Positions 33,925 to 41,840 of a DNA stretch of 64,000 nt are shown here, in pieces (within the stretch, counting starts at the first letter, position 1; the number at the start of each line of letters is the position of its first letter). The notes under the pieces were generated by a model. That model was not told where the DNA came from. It made no database searches and was given only the letters and a program-made list of their open reading frames with translations. The stretch comes from Anaerolineae bacterium (GTDB taxonomy: Bacteria > Chloroflexota > Anaerolineae > Promineifilales > Promineifilaceae), in NCBI GenBank assembly GCA_023382655.1, contig JAHDWK010000008.1:186001-250000 (forward strand). The letters are read 5' to 3'. Position numbers and translations under genes: made by a program.

Positions 33925-35043
33925 TCAATGGCGGCGGAAAAACAGTACAACTCGCTCCATGAACAGGTCATCGGCGTAGCCGTGAAAGGTGTGCGGCTGG
34001 GCTTCGTAGAAGTAACATTCGTGTTCATGCCTGATCGTTTCCAGCAAATCGCACAATTCCCGCGACCAGGCGACAGGTACCACATCATCGGCCACGCTGT
34101 GATGCACGGCGATGGGCACGGTGACACGATCCAGGTAGCTGATGGGCGAGATAAGCCCCATCAGGTCTGGCGATGCTGCCAGTTCAAACTGCCCCCGTCC
34201 CCCGCCTGACCAGTAACGAATCCGATCATAATTCCGTTTTTCGTCACCGCTCATGGAACCGTAGAGCACGGCCGCACGAATATATGGCTCATTGTTCACC
34301 GTGATGACGCGCAGGGCGATGCCGCCGCCCATGCTGTGCCCCCACAGGTGAATATGGTCGGCGTCAGCACGGCGCAGATAACCCACCGGGTCCTGGCTTT
34401 GGTCGCGGATGATGGCGATGAGGTTCAGCACATCAATGGCGTAGCCGGTGCGGAAAGCGTCTGGGCCGTTATCCGACGGGGGGTAGTTGCGGAAGTTGGG
34501 GTGGATGACGAAGTAGCCGGCTTCGGCCAGGGCGTCGGCATAACGAGCGGTGTAATCCAGCGTTTTGTAGATGTTTGGTTCGATATAACCGTGCAGCACC
34601 AGCGCCACCGGGAATTTATCGCCTTCATGGGGCACATTCATAAAGCCGTAAATGGTCAACCCATCGCTAGGATAGGTGATGAGGTAGCGGGTGAAGGTGT
34701 CGGTTTCTTCCAGCGTGTCTTCAATTTGCAGGAAGCCGCCGCCATAGGTGCGGGCAGTGAGGGCGTCAATGGTGAGGTCTTTGTACAGGTTGGGCGTGGC
34801 GGTAGGTGGCGGTGTGCCGGTAACAGTGGGCGTGAGCGTAGGTGGTGGAGTGCCCGTTGGTGGAGGAGTGAAGGTGGGCAAAATGGGCACGGCCGTACCC
34901 CCCGGCAGCGGCGTGTTGGTGGCGGGCAGCGCAATAAAAGAGTCTGGCAGGGAAGCCACAGAGACGCGGGTGGGCAATACGGCCGTTTCCCCACACCCTA
35001 CCAATAGCAGTAATAAAAACCAGCAGCAGGTTAGACGTTTCAT
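33925..35043 (-). CDS. Secreted lipoprotein alpha/beta-hydrolase (dienelactone hydrolase/S9-like)
   Basis: This 372-residue protein has a lipobox (LLLLVGC) and a Thr/Pro linker (about 40-85). The hydrolase domain has LTIYGFMNVP, VALVLHGY (oxyanion), GHSMGGG with the nucleophile Ser, SVADDVVP with the Asp and PHTFHGY with the His, a full triad. It would be anchored at the outer face of the membrane and hydrolyse an ester or peptide; the S9-like lid residues are few, so esterase is preferred. ATG at 35043 is taken rather than 35070. It is divergent from the response regulator. Confidence 0.87.
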   Translation of the reverse strand: MKRLTCCWFLLLLLVGCGETAVLPTRVSVASLPDSFIALPATNTPLPGGTAVPILPTFTPPPTGTPPPTLTPTVTGTPPPTATPNLYKDLTIDALTARTYGGGFLQIEDTLEETDTFTRYLITYPSDGLTIYGFMNVPHEGDKFPVALVLHGYIEPNIYKTLDYTARYADALAEAGYFVIHPNFRNYPPSDNGPDAFRTGYAIDVLNLIAIIRDQSQDPVGYLRRADADHIHLWGHSMGGGIALRVITVNNEPYIRAAVLYGSMSGDEKRNYDRIRYWSGGGRGQFELAASPDLMGLISPISYLDRVTVPIAVHHSVADDVVPVAWSRELCDLLETIRHEHECYFYEAQPHTFHGYADDLFMERVVLFFRRH

Positions 35044-35085
35044 CACGGCCGTCAGTTTAGCCAAATACAAGCAGTTGACAAATTT

Positions 35086-35170
35086 TCAGGGGGTCATAGG
35101 AAAATTGTACTATTTGCCAAATCAGCATAACCGCCTATTTTCCCCTCTGGATTTTTTGATAACCCCCTGA
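35086..35170. repeat. Nested inverted repeat in a divergent intergenic region
   Basis: TCAGGGGGT (35086-35094) pairs with ACCCCCTGA (35162-35170), and inside it GGAAAAT pairs with ATTTTCC. The two nested pairs could form a cruciform or a long RNA hairpin of about 85 bases. It is not made of the heptamer words. Confidence 0.55.
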
Positions 35171-35188
35171 TTCGCACCTGGTGAAAAT

Positions 35189-35566
35189 ATGGCAAAGATA
35201 CTTGTGGTGGAAGATGATCTGATCATCCAAAATTTGATGCTGTTTTACCTGCAAGACAAACAGCATCAGGTATTGGTTGCCGCTAACGGACGAGATGGGA
35301 TTTCCCTGGCCAGGGAAGAGCAGCCAGACCTGATTATCATGGACTTGCGGCTGCCGGTACTGGATGGCTGGCAGGCCACCGAGCAGTTGAAAACCTCCCC
35401 CCAAACAGCGGGTATTCCCGTTTTAGCCATGACCGCACAATCGTACACGGCCGTGCGCGAACGCTTCCACGACACAGGTTGTGATGGTTACGTGGGCAAA
35501 CCGATTAACTTCCCGGACCTTTTCACGCAGATTGACTCCCTGACACGCGGTAAAATCTCAGCCTGA
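35189..35566 (+). CDS. Single-domain response regulator (CheY-like)
   Basis: This 125-residue receiver domain alone has KILVVEDDLI (acidic pair), IIMDLRLPVLDGW with the phosphorylation Asp, AMTAQSY with Thr and GKPINF with Lys. It has no output domain, so it works by protein contact, for instance in a phosphorelay with the window's histidine kinases. It has no adjacent kinase. Its last 9 bases overlap the convergent RDD gene. Confidence 0.9.
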   Translation: MAKILVVEDDLIIQNLMLFYLQDKQHQVLVAANGRDGISLAREEQPDLIIMDLRLPVLDGWQATEQLKTSPQTAGIPVLAMTAQSYTAVRERFHDTGCDGYVGKPINFPDLFTQIDSLTRGKISA

Positions 35567-36145
35567 CCCCAGCCGTCTGGCGCGTTTTTCGGCGGCGTGT
35601 GAAAGGCGGCGCCAGAAGCGGAAGTTAGGCGTGGCCTGCCAGGTGTAAATGACATAGGTATGGGCGATCTTGTCGTGCCAGCCCTGGCGTGTATCGCTGA
35701 CCAGCACCCAGATAAACCCCAAGAAAAACGGCAACATGGAGAGATAGTAGCCAAGCAGCCGTTTGATCGCCTGAATGAGCGACAACGGCCGTCCATCAAA
35801 ACTCACCACCCGTACCCCCATCAACATTTTCCCCGGTGTCTGCCCTACTAACAACCAGAAAACGATAAAATAACCCACGTAGAAGGAGACGTTAAGCAGA
35901 AAGGCAACACCCACCGCCAGGATTCGCGCCAGTTGCGGCAGGTCTGTGTAGCTGCCGGAAAACGAAAAAACGTCAGAAACCGTGACCTGGAAAAAACTCA
36001 AGACCAGCATCACCAGGGTATTGGCCGTCAAGATAATGCCCAACACCAGTAGTTGGTCAGTGGCAAAGGCGATCAGGCGCGTGACAAAACCGGCATATTG
36101 GCCTAACAGCGCGGGAGCAGAACTATCAGGTGGCATATGGCTCAC
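35558..36145 (-). CDS. RDD-family membrane protein
   Basis: This 195-residue protein has four hydrophobic segments and the RDD pattern: GFVTRLIAFATDQLLVLGI at the first helix, VGQTPGKMLMGVRVVSFDG between, and SDTRQGWHDKIAHTYVIY near the end. RDD proteins are small integral membrane proteins of mostly unknown role; some affect Na+/H+ exchange. It follows the gene at 36154-36885 by 8 bases, so they form an operon. ATG at 36145 or 36136 is possible. Confidence 0.88.
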   Translation of the reverse strand: MSHMPPDSSAPALLGQYAGFVTRLIAFATDQLLVLGIILTANTLVMLVLSFFQVTVSDVFSFSGSYTDLPQLARILAVGVAFLLNVSFYVGYFIVFWLLVGQTPGKMLMGVRVVSFDGRPLSLIQAIKRLLGYYLSMLPFFLGFIWVLVSDTRQGWHDKIAHTYVIYTWQATPNFRFWRRLSHAAEKRARRLGSG

Positions 36146-36153
36146 TGTTTATT

Positions 36154-36885
36154 TTACTCTTCCATCAGACTGACACGATCTGCCTGGGCCATCACTTCCG
36201 GCGCAGGCGGGGGCAGTTGTTCGCGTGGCGAGCGGCGCAGCAAGCCACGCACCAGTCGTTCCAGCACAATGTCCGCGGTGACGGTACGGCCACGCACACC
36301 AACCACGATTTCATCGGCAATACCTGCCGTCTGTTGGGTCACCAGGCCGCGCACTTCCGGGTTTTCGGCCAGATGCTGGATTACTTCGTCTATGGTCAGA
36401 TTGACCGCCTGACGAGCCACCAGACGGCTGCGTGGTTCTTCCGCCTGTCCCCGCTCAATCCACCGGGTCACGGCCGTTTCCCCCTGGACCACCAAACTTT
36501 CATAGCGACGATGAACGGGCTGCATCATCTGGCTATTGGTCACAGGCCGGGTAGCGCGCAACAAACGGCCGGCCGAGGCATTGACCAGACGGCTAAAACG
36601 AGAAGCGCCCATCCGTGCCTGGTCATGCGCCACAAAAGCCAATCCTACCAATGCATAACGAAGCTGATCAGTGGCGGCTGGAATGGCCGCCAGATTGCCG
36701 GTGTCACCGGCCTCGGCCACCTGCCTCTCCCACTGCTGCAACCGGGCCACCAGTTCGGCCGGCGCTTCAATGCTGCCACCTACCAGCAGCCGCACCAGCG
36801 ATTCTAAAGCGTCAAACTCGGCCACGTCACGTGCCGTTTCCACCGGAATAAGGGCGGTTTCTGATTCTGTTGTTTCTGTGTCCAT
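36154..36885 (-). CDS. Conserved hypothetical protein paired with RDD
   Basis: This 243-residue soluble, mostly helical protein has a C-terminal part reading VNLTIDEVIQHLAENPEVRGLVTQQTAG, then IADEIVVGVRGRTVTADIVLERLVRGLLRR. I associate this ending with proteins encoded next to RDD genes in several phyla but cannot name a function. There is no signal peptide or membrane span. The start MDTETT at 36885 is chosen; an upstream ATG adds only six residues. Tight spacing to RDD suggests that it works with it, perhaps as a cytosolic partner. Confidence 0.75.
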   Translation of the reverse strand: MDTETTESETALIPVETARDVAEFDALESLVRLLVGGSIEAPAELVARLQQWERQVAEAGDTGNLAAIPAATDQLRYALVGLAFVAHDQARMGASRFSRLVNASAGRLLRATRPVTNSQMMQPVHRRYESLVVQGETAVTRWIERGQAEEPRSRLVARQAVNLTIDEVIQHLAENPEVRGLVTQQTAGIADEIVVGVRGRTVTADIVLERLVRGLLRRSPREQLPPPAPEVMAQADRVSLMEE

Positions 36886-36960
36886 AGGGTAAATTCTCAA
36901 CACTGAGCAATTGGGTGACTACCCAATTGCTCGTATCGTTCCTGATTACCCTGTAGTTTA

Positions 36961-37791
36961 TTACTGAATGGCATTTGCCACCAGGGTCAATTCCAAAAGC
37001 ACCTCATCGGTGACATTGGCCACGCCCGGCACTTCGGGGATAGTCAGGTTGTAATCGCCGCGCAAGACTTGCGTGGAGGCTGTACCTTCCAGGCGTTCCT
37101 CGGTCACGGCCGTCACCGTCACCGTAAATGTCACTTCTTGGGTAATGTCACGGATGGTCAAATCACCCACAATCTCGAAAGATACGGTCTCCCCCACCGC
37201 CACGCTGTCCGGCAAATCATTAACGGCCGTCGGCGTGAAGGTAATGAACTCGTAGTCGTTTGTGTCCAATATCTGGTTACTAATGGCATTGTTACGGAAC
37301 TCGTTGTCCGTTGCGAAAGTACGCGCGTTCACCTGGATAATGCCCACCTGCGTTGCGGCTAAATCTTGCAGGTTGACGGCAATTTGCCCGGCGACCTGAT
37401 CGGTTACACCAATAACCGTATTGCGCAGGCCGCGCAAATCCTCATCCAGCGTAAAGCTCACCTGTGATTCTTCCTGGCTGATTTCATACACGCGCAAGAC
37501 GCCGGAGTCAGCGGTGGGTTCAGGCGTATCAGTGGGTGGCACGGCCGTTGGTTCGGGCGCTGCTTCCGTAGCTTCTGGCTGCGGGGTATTGGTGGGGGGT
37601 ACGGCCGTTGGTTCTGCGGTTGGTTCAGGCAGCGGCGTGGCCGTATTGGTGGGCAGTTCCAGGGGGATCGCGGCAATGGGTTCGCTGGCGCCCTCTGGTG
37701 TGCGCAGCACAAAATACCAGATCGCGCCAATGACCACGACACCAATGCCCGCCAGGATCAGCCCCCCCATCAAGGTACGGTTACTATTCAT
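36961..37791 (-). CDS. Membrane-anchored YceI-family protein
   Basis: This protein of 276 residues has an N-terminal membrane anchor (LMGGLILAGIGVVVIGAIWYFVL), a Thr/Pro/Ala-rich linker (about 40-95) and a YceI domain (YEISQEESQVSFTLDE to the end). The domain keeps the family layout, with NEFRNNAISNQILDTNDY and DLTIRDITQEVTF. It would face outside the membrane and bind lipids or isoprenoids. AGGAAAAG lies 5 bases before the ATG at 37791; an earlier frame start adds an unlikely hydrophilic piece. The other YceI gene is cytoplasmic (16502). Confidence 0.87.
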   Translation of the reverse strand: MNSNRTLMGGLILAGIGVVVIGAIWYFVLRTPEGASEPIAAIPLELPTNTATPLPEPTAEPTAVPPTNTPQPEATEAAPEPTAVPPTDTPEPTADSGVLRVYEISQEESQVSFTLDEDLRGLRNTVIGVTDQVAGQIAVNLQDLAATQVGIIQVNARTFATDNEFRNNAISNQILDTNDYEFITFTPTAVNDLPDSVAVGETVSFEIVGDLTIRDITQEVTFTVTVTAVTEERLEGTASTQVLRGDYNLTIPEVPGVANVTDEVLLELTLVANAIQ

Positions 37792-37902
37792 ATTCTTTTC
37801 CTCACTTTGTTTGAAAACGGTTGATGAATCAGGGGTTATTGTAGGGGTGGGATGGGAGTGGCTCAAGTGGGTAGGCGAAGGGTCTTATTGATTTCTCACG
37901 GC

Positions 37903-37968
37903 GGGGAAGATTGAAGATCAGGGGATTGGAGATGGGTAATCTCTTAATCTCCCCATCTCCAATCCCCA
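37903..37968. repeat. GGAGATT/AATCTCC heptamer hairpin
   Basis: GAAGATT-GAAGATC-AGGGGATT-GGAGATG is followed by TAATCTC-TTAATCTC-CCCATCTCC-AATCCCC. It fills the gap before the 3' end of the Crp gene. Confidence 0.75.
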
Positions 37969-38715
37969 CTACGCCGCAATTTCGGCCCGCAGCGCATCCG
38001 GGTCAAGGATAGTGATACGGCCGTTTTCCATTAAAATCCACTCTCGCTGACGGAAGTCGCGCAGCGCTTTATTGGTGCTTTCGCGGGTAGCGCCAATCAG
38101 GGTCGCCAGTTGCCCCTGAGTCAGCGTGGTATTGATGAAAACGCCGTCGGTAGTGGCCCGGCCGTAATTTTGGGCCATTTCCATCAGTTGCCGCGCCAAG
38201 CGCTGCGGCACCGGCAGCGTTGTGAGGGTGTCAATATTGCGCGTATTGTGGCGCACTTTGCTGCTGAGTTCCTGCATAAAGTTGAGTGCCAACTGCGGAT
38301 TCTGGCGCATGTGGCCGCGGAACGCTTCCCGGTTGATGGTCAGCAGCATGGTGGCTTCCATGGCCACGGCCGTAGCCGAACGTGGCAGCCCATCAATAAT
38401 CGCCAATTCGCCAAAGATATTACCGGGCCGCCCCAGCAAAATGACCGACGTTTCCGTGCCGTCCAATCCGTTAATAAAGATGCGCACCTGCCCGGACTTC
38501 ACCAGGTATAACACCCGCCCCGGATCCCCCTGGCGGAAGATGATGTCGCCCTGGGCAAACGGCCGTTCCACCACATCATCCATAATGCGTTTAAGAACAG
38601 TGACGGGAACGCCGCCAAACAAGTCGGTATGTTGCAGGAAGTCGAGTGTATCCATACGGCCGTCCATTTTAGCTGAAACCAGTAGTGCGTGCGTCAAAGA
38701 AAGCGTTGAATTCAT
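37969..38715 (-). CDS. Crp/Fnr-family transcriptional regulator
   Basis: This 248-residue protein has a cNMP-binding domain (DIIFRQGDPGRVLYLVKSGQVRIFINGLDG, then IFGELAIIDGLPRSATAVAMEAT, the phosphate-binding cassette with Arg and Ser) and a C-terminal winged helix with LTQGQLATLIGATRESTNKALRDFRQREWI. The Arg of the cassette suggests that cAMP or a similar nucleotide binds. There are no Cys for an Fe-S cluster, so it is Crp rather than Fnr. GGAGG lies about 9 bases before the ATG at 38715. Two TGTGA-N6-TCAC sites at 39640 and 39690 are natural targets. Confidence 0.88.
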   Translation of the reverse strand: MNSTLSLTHALLVSAKMDGRMDTLDFLQHTDLFGGVPVTVLKRIMDDVVERPFAQGDIIFRQGDPGRVLYLVKSGQVRIFINGLDGTETSVILLGRPGNIFGELAIIDGLPRSATAVAMEATMLLTINREAFRGHMRQNPQLALNFMQELSSKVRHNTRNIDTLTTLPVPQRLARQLMEMAQNYGRATTDGVFINTTLTQGQLATLIGATRESTNKALRDFRQREWILMENGRITILDPDALRAEIAA

Positions 38716-38734
38716 GGGAAAAACCTCCCGCTGC

Positions 38735-38812
38735 CCGTAATCCGTGAGCCGTCAATCGTAATCCCTCGGTTTACGGACTACGATTTACGGGTTACGGCTT
38801 ACCGATAACCGA
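38735..38812. repeat. CCGTAATC heptamer hairpin
   Basis: CCGTAATCCGTGAGCCGTC on the left is matched by ACGGACTACGATTTACGGGTTACGGC on the right (written in shorter pieces: ACGGACT, ACGATTT, ACGGGTT). It runs into the last codons of the gene at 38799. Confidence 0.75.
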
Positions 38813-39497
38813 TTACCCAAAACACCAATCCCACCGCCACCGCCAGGGTGACGCTTGCCAGCAATTCGGCCAGATACACGGCCGTTTGCTCTTCCTGCAT
38901 CATACGTGGTAGTTCCAGCAAAAAGCGGGGCAGCACCACGAGCGGTACCAGGTAAAACTGTCCTAAGGCCACAAAGGTCACAATCAATAGTCGCTCCATC
39001 ATTGCCGGGTATTTATCGCTGCCGCTAAATTCCGGCGGCGCGCCCTTCACCAGACCATAGGCAGCAAACTTCACCACCACCCACGCCGGCATCGTCACAA
39101 AGGCATAGCCCAGCAGATAAATCATCACCGTCTCCTGCGACAGCTTGATAGACAGACTGCCACCCAACAACCCCATATCCAGGTACCCCCCGCCAGCCAG
39201 CGCCACGGCTATCACCACAAAGTGGGCAATTTGGTCGGCCACAAAACGACCCAGCGGCGAAAACGGCAATTTGTACAGCAGGCCTACCGCGTCAATCAGG
39301 AAGTGGCAGACACAGATGAAGATTGCCCAGGGTAGAAAGGCGGGGTCTACCAACACGGCAAAGAAGAGGGTCACCGCCGTGAGCACCAGACAATGCACCG
39401 CCACCCCTTTCAACTCCCGCGCCTTCCACGCCGCCAGCGAATTCCACTGCAAAATATAGTCGCCAACCAGATGAGCCAGAATCATTGCCAGTACCAT
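38799..39497 (-). CDS. DUF3307-family membrane protein
   Basis: This 232-residue protein has about six membrane helices and opens with MILAHLVGDYILQWNSLAAWKA, the H-x2-G-D-x2-L-Q signature of DUF3307, followed by HFLIDAVGLLYK and a DQIAHFVVIA segment. The conserved polar residues in membrane helices suggest a transport or enzyme role, but none is known. GGAGGT lies about 8 bases before the ATG. It is likely monocistronic. Confidence 0.85.
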   Translation of the reverse strand: MVLAMILAHLVGDYILQWNSLAAWKARELKGVAVHCLVLTAVTLFFAVLVDPAFLPWAIFICVCHFLIDAVGLLYKLPFSPLGRFVADQIAHFVVIAVALAGGGYLDMGLLGGSLSIKLSQETVMIYLLGYAFVTMPAWVVVKFAAYGLVKGAPPEFSGSDKYPAMMERLLIVTFVALGQFYLVPLVVLPRFLLELPRMMQEEQTAVYLAELLASVTLAVAVGLVFWVIGYR

Positions 39498-39519
39498 TTT
39501 ATAGTACCTCCTATCATGC

Positions 39520-39590
39520 GTGTTTCGTATCCCGTGAGCCGTAAACCGTAATCCGAAGTCCGATTACGGTTTACGGCTCGCGGATTACCG
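39520..39590. repeat. CCGTAA heptamer hairpin
   Basis: CGTATCC-CGTGAGC-CGTAAAC-CGTAATC-CGAAGTC is followed by CGATTAC-GGTTTAC-GGCTCGC-GGATTAC. It precedes the CRP-like sites. Confidence 0.8.
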
Positions 39591-39639
39591 ATGATGGTTC
39601 ACTGATACTGGCAGTGTAGGGTACGGCCGTGCCCCTCGC

Positions 39640-39705
39640 TGTGAAATGGATCACAAGCACAGACAAACTGACAAATGTCATAGTCTGCTTGTGACAATTG
39701 TCACT
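39640..39705. promoter_or_regulatory. Two CRP-type binding sites and a TGACA palindrome upstream of the Rrf2/oxidase genes
   Basis: TGTGAAATGGATCACA (39640-39655) fits TGTGA-N6-TCACA exactly. TGTGACAATTGTCACT (39690-39705) fits with one change and has a perfect inner palindrome. The centres are 50 bp apart. TGACA-AA-TGTCA (39669-39680) lies between them. A TAAATT at 39728-39733 would place the start of transcription near 39740, putting the second site at about -42, the usual class II activator position. Confidence 0.7.
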
Positions 39706-39768
39706 AATGCACGGCCGTCATGTTAGGTAAATTTCCGCCATTCGTAATATGGAGTATGTTGGTCAACA

Positions 39769-40281
39769 ATGTCCGTTTTTCAAATTAACCGCCGTACCGA
39801 TTACGCCGTGCGCATGATGATTGAACTGGCCCTACAGGCCGATAGCTGCCTCTCGGCGCGCCATCTGGCGCAGCGCACCAACGTACCCAAAGCCTTCTTG
39901 CACAAAATCGCGGCCGACCTGGCCAGAGCCAGTCTACTGCAAACCCAAACCGGGCCAGGGGGTGGCCTCAGTCTCAACCTCCCGGCAGAACAGATCACCA
40001 TGCAGCATATTTTGGAAGCGATGGAAGGGCCAATTTGCCTGAACATATGCCTGCTGCGGCCCCACGAATGTCCACGTGACCAGCTTTGTCCGGGGCATGA
40101 TTTTTGGGGGCGATTGCAAACGGTTATTGTGCAGCAGTTACAGGCCACCACACTGGCCGACCTGGCCGCGGATGCGGTGGCCTTGCAGCAGCAGCCGCGC
40201 CGCCGCGACCATATCCCCTACTTGATTCCACAGCAAGACGTGGTGGTCAATACGCTACCGGTAATAGGGGGGCAGTTATGA
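39769..40281 (+). CDS. Rrf2-family Fe-S regulator
   Basis: This 170-residue winged-helix protein has RTDYAVRMMIELAL at the start, a recognition helix (LAQRTNVPKAFLHKIAADLARASLL) and TGPGGGLSLN. The cluster region is CLNICLLRPHECPRDQLC, giving four Cys in the order C-x3-C-x6-C-x5-C, more than the usual three of IscR or NsrR, and a nearby His. It probably senses redox state, NO or cluster supply. It directly precedes the SCO and oxidase genes with a 4-base ATGA overlap, so it likely regulates them. GGAG is rather far (14 bases) from the ATG. Confidence 0.88.
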   Translation: MSVFQINRRTDYAVRMMIELALQADSCLSARHLAQRTNVPKAFLHKIAADLARASLLQTQTGPGGGLSLNLPAEQITMQHILEAMEGPICLNICLLRPHECPRDQLCPGHDFWGRLQTVIVQQLQATTLADLAADAVALQQQPRRRDHIPYLIPQQDVVVNTLPVIGGQL

Positions 40282-40982
40282 CCAGCACCAGCCCCTCTGT
40301 GGCCCGGCCGTCCAGCCCTTTCACCGCCCCCATCTGGCTGATTTTCTACTCCTTGCTGGCGCTGGTAGCGTTGCTTATTGGTGTTTTTGTGGTTCTGCGC
40401 CCCGTGGTTGTGCTGCCTCGCATCACCCTGGCCCCTGGCTTCCGTCTGACAGACCAGACCGGGGCACAGCTTTCCAACGAAGATTTGCGCGGCAGCATTA
40501 CGCTCTACAACTTCACCTACACCGGCTGCCAGGGTGATTGCCCGCAAACCAGCAACATCATGGCCCAGATGCAGGCGCGGCTGGATGAACTGAACACCGG
40601 CGATATTCCGGTGCGGCTGGTGACGATTTCACTTGACCCGGAAAACGACACGCCAGAACAATTGGCGGTCTATGCCGCGCTGGTAGGTGCAGACCCGGCG
40701 GTTTGGCAATTTGTCACCGGTTCACCGGTACAAATCAAGTCGGTGGTGGGCGGTGGTTTCAGCGTTTATTACACCACCAGAGAAGATAGCATTCGTTTTG
40801 ACCCGGCTTTTATGTTGGTGGATGGCGCCGGTCTGTGGCGAGCGGAGTACCGCACGGCCGTACCCGACATTGACATCATCCTGCGCGACATCAACCTGCT
40901 GGCCGAGGAAGCCCAACACGCCGACGGCCCCGCGCGGCTGGCTTATGAAGCGGCGCATTTGTTTTTGTGTTACCCGCGTTGA
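40278..40982 (+). CDS. SCO1/SenC-family protein lacking the copper-ligand His
   Basis: This 234-residue protein has an N-terminal membrane helix (WLIFYSLLALVALLIGVFVVL) and a thioredoxin-like domain with YTGCQGDCPQT (C-x3-C-P). In typical SCO proteins a His in a D-H-S/T segment completes the copper site; here the corresponding place reads RFDPAFMLVDGAG, without His. It may therefore act only as a thiol-disulfide reductant for the CuA site. The start at 40278 overlaps the rrf2 stop (ATGA). A second SCO with the His follows. Confidence 0.87.
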   Translation: MTSTSPSVARPSSPFTAPIWLIFYSLLALVALLIGVFVVLRPVVVLPRITLAPGFRLTDQTGAQLSNEDLRGSITLYNFTYTGCQGDCPQTSNIMAQMQARLDELNTGDIPVRLVTISLDPENDTPEQLAVYAALVGADPAVWQFVTGSPVQIKSVVGGGFSVYYTTREDSIRFDPAFMLVDGAGLWRAEYRTAVPDIDIILRDINLLAEEAQHADGPARLAYEAAHLFLCYPR

Positions 40983-41008
40983 GGCGGTAATCCGTAATCG
41001 GTGAGAGT

Positions 41009-41647
41009 ATGGCGACTATCAGTGAACCCGTAGAGAAAAAAGAGAAAAACCGCCGCCTGATTTTGTTGGTGTTGGCAGCGATGGCGGCAGGGGTGTTGTT
41101 GGGTTGGGTGGTGTTGGGTTGGTTACGGCCGTATACCTATCACGGCCTGGAAGTCCACGCCAACACGCCTGTGACCAACTTCACGCTTACCGGACCGGGC
41201 GGGCAGCCGGTCAGCCTGGTGGATTTCCGGGGTAAGGTCGTCGCCCTCTATTTTGGCTATACCTTTTGCCCCGATGTGTGCCCGGCTACCATGAGTGAAC
41301 TCAAAAAAGCCATGACCGAACTGGGCAAACAAGGCGCAGACGTGCAGGTGATCATGGTCACGCTAGACCCGGAGCGGGATACACCGGAAAAGCTGGCCGA
41401 ATACATGGCTTATTTCCACCCATCATTTATCGGTCTTACCGGCAGCGAAGACGAGATCATAGCCACCAGCGCCCCCTTGGGCATCTTTTATGAACGGCAC
41501 GAAGGGTCGGCCCAGTCTGGTTATCTCGTTGATCACACGGCCACGGTCATGGTAGTGGACAGACACGGCCGTCTCCGCCTCGTCCTCCCCTTTAACACCG
41601 CCGGGGCCGACATCGCCGCCGACCTGCGCCATCTACTGCGCGAATAA
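41009..41647 (+). CDS. SCO1/SenC-family copper chaperone
   Basis: This 212-residue protein is anchored by one membrane helix (LILLVLAAMAAGVLLGWVVLGWL) with the thioredoxin-like domain outside. Copper ligands are visible: FGYTFCPDVCPATM (C-x3-C) and LVDHTATVMVVD (His). It delivers Cu(I) to the CuA centre of oxidase subunit II, encoded downstream. It lies between the first SCO and subunit IIa. The start is a good ATG behind a weak GTGAGAG site. Confidence 0.92.
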   Translation: MATISEPVEKKEKNRRLILLVLAAMAAGVLLGWVVLGWLRPYTYHGLEVHANTPVTNFTLTGPGGQPVSLVDFRGKVVALYFGYTFCPDVCPATMSELKKAMTELGKQGADVQVIMVTLDPERDTPEKLAEYMAYFHPSFIGLTGSEDEIIATSAPLGIFYERHEGSAQSGYLVDHTATVMVVDRHGRLRLVLPFNTAGADIAADLRHLLRE

Positions 41648-41708
41648 GTTGTGATCCACGAAGGATGAATTCATCATTCATCCTTCCTAATTTTATAAGG
41701 AGGTTGAT

Positions 41709-41840
41709 ATGGACAAGGACAAGAAGGAATACAAAGTTCCGGCAGGCACAATCACCATTTTGGTGATTTTTGTACTGCTCATCATTGCGTTGTGGGGCAG
41801 CGCCTATCTAACGCTGCTGTCCCGAGGAGCGACCGGATAA
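41709..41840 (+). CDS. cbaD: Cytochrome ba3 oxidase subunit IIa, 43 residues
   Basis: The small frame translates as MDKDKKEYKVPAGTITIL, then a single membrane helix (VIFVLLIIALWGSAYLTLL) and a short tail. Size, single helix and position directly before subunit II match subunit IIa of Thermus ba3 oxidase, whose helix replaces one missing from subunit II. AGGAGG lies about 6 bases before the ATG. Its stop overlaps the start of subunit II (TAATG), a sign of coupled translation. Being only 44 codons it is easily missed by annotation. Confidence 0.85.
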   Translation: MDKDKKEYKVPAGTITILVIFVLLIIALWGSAYLTLLSRGATG

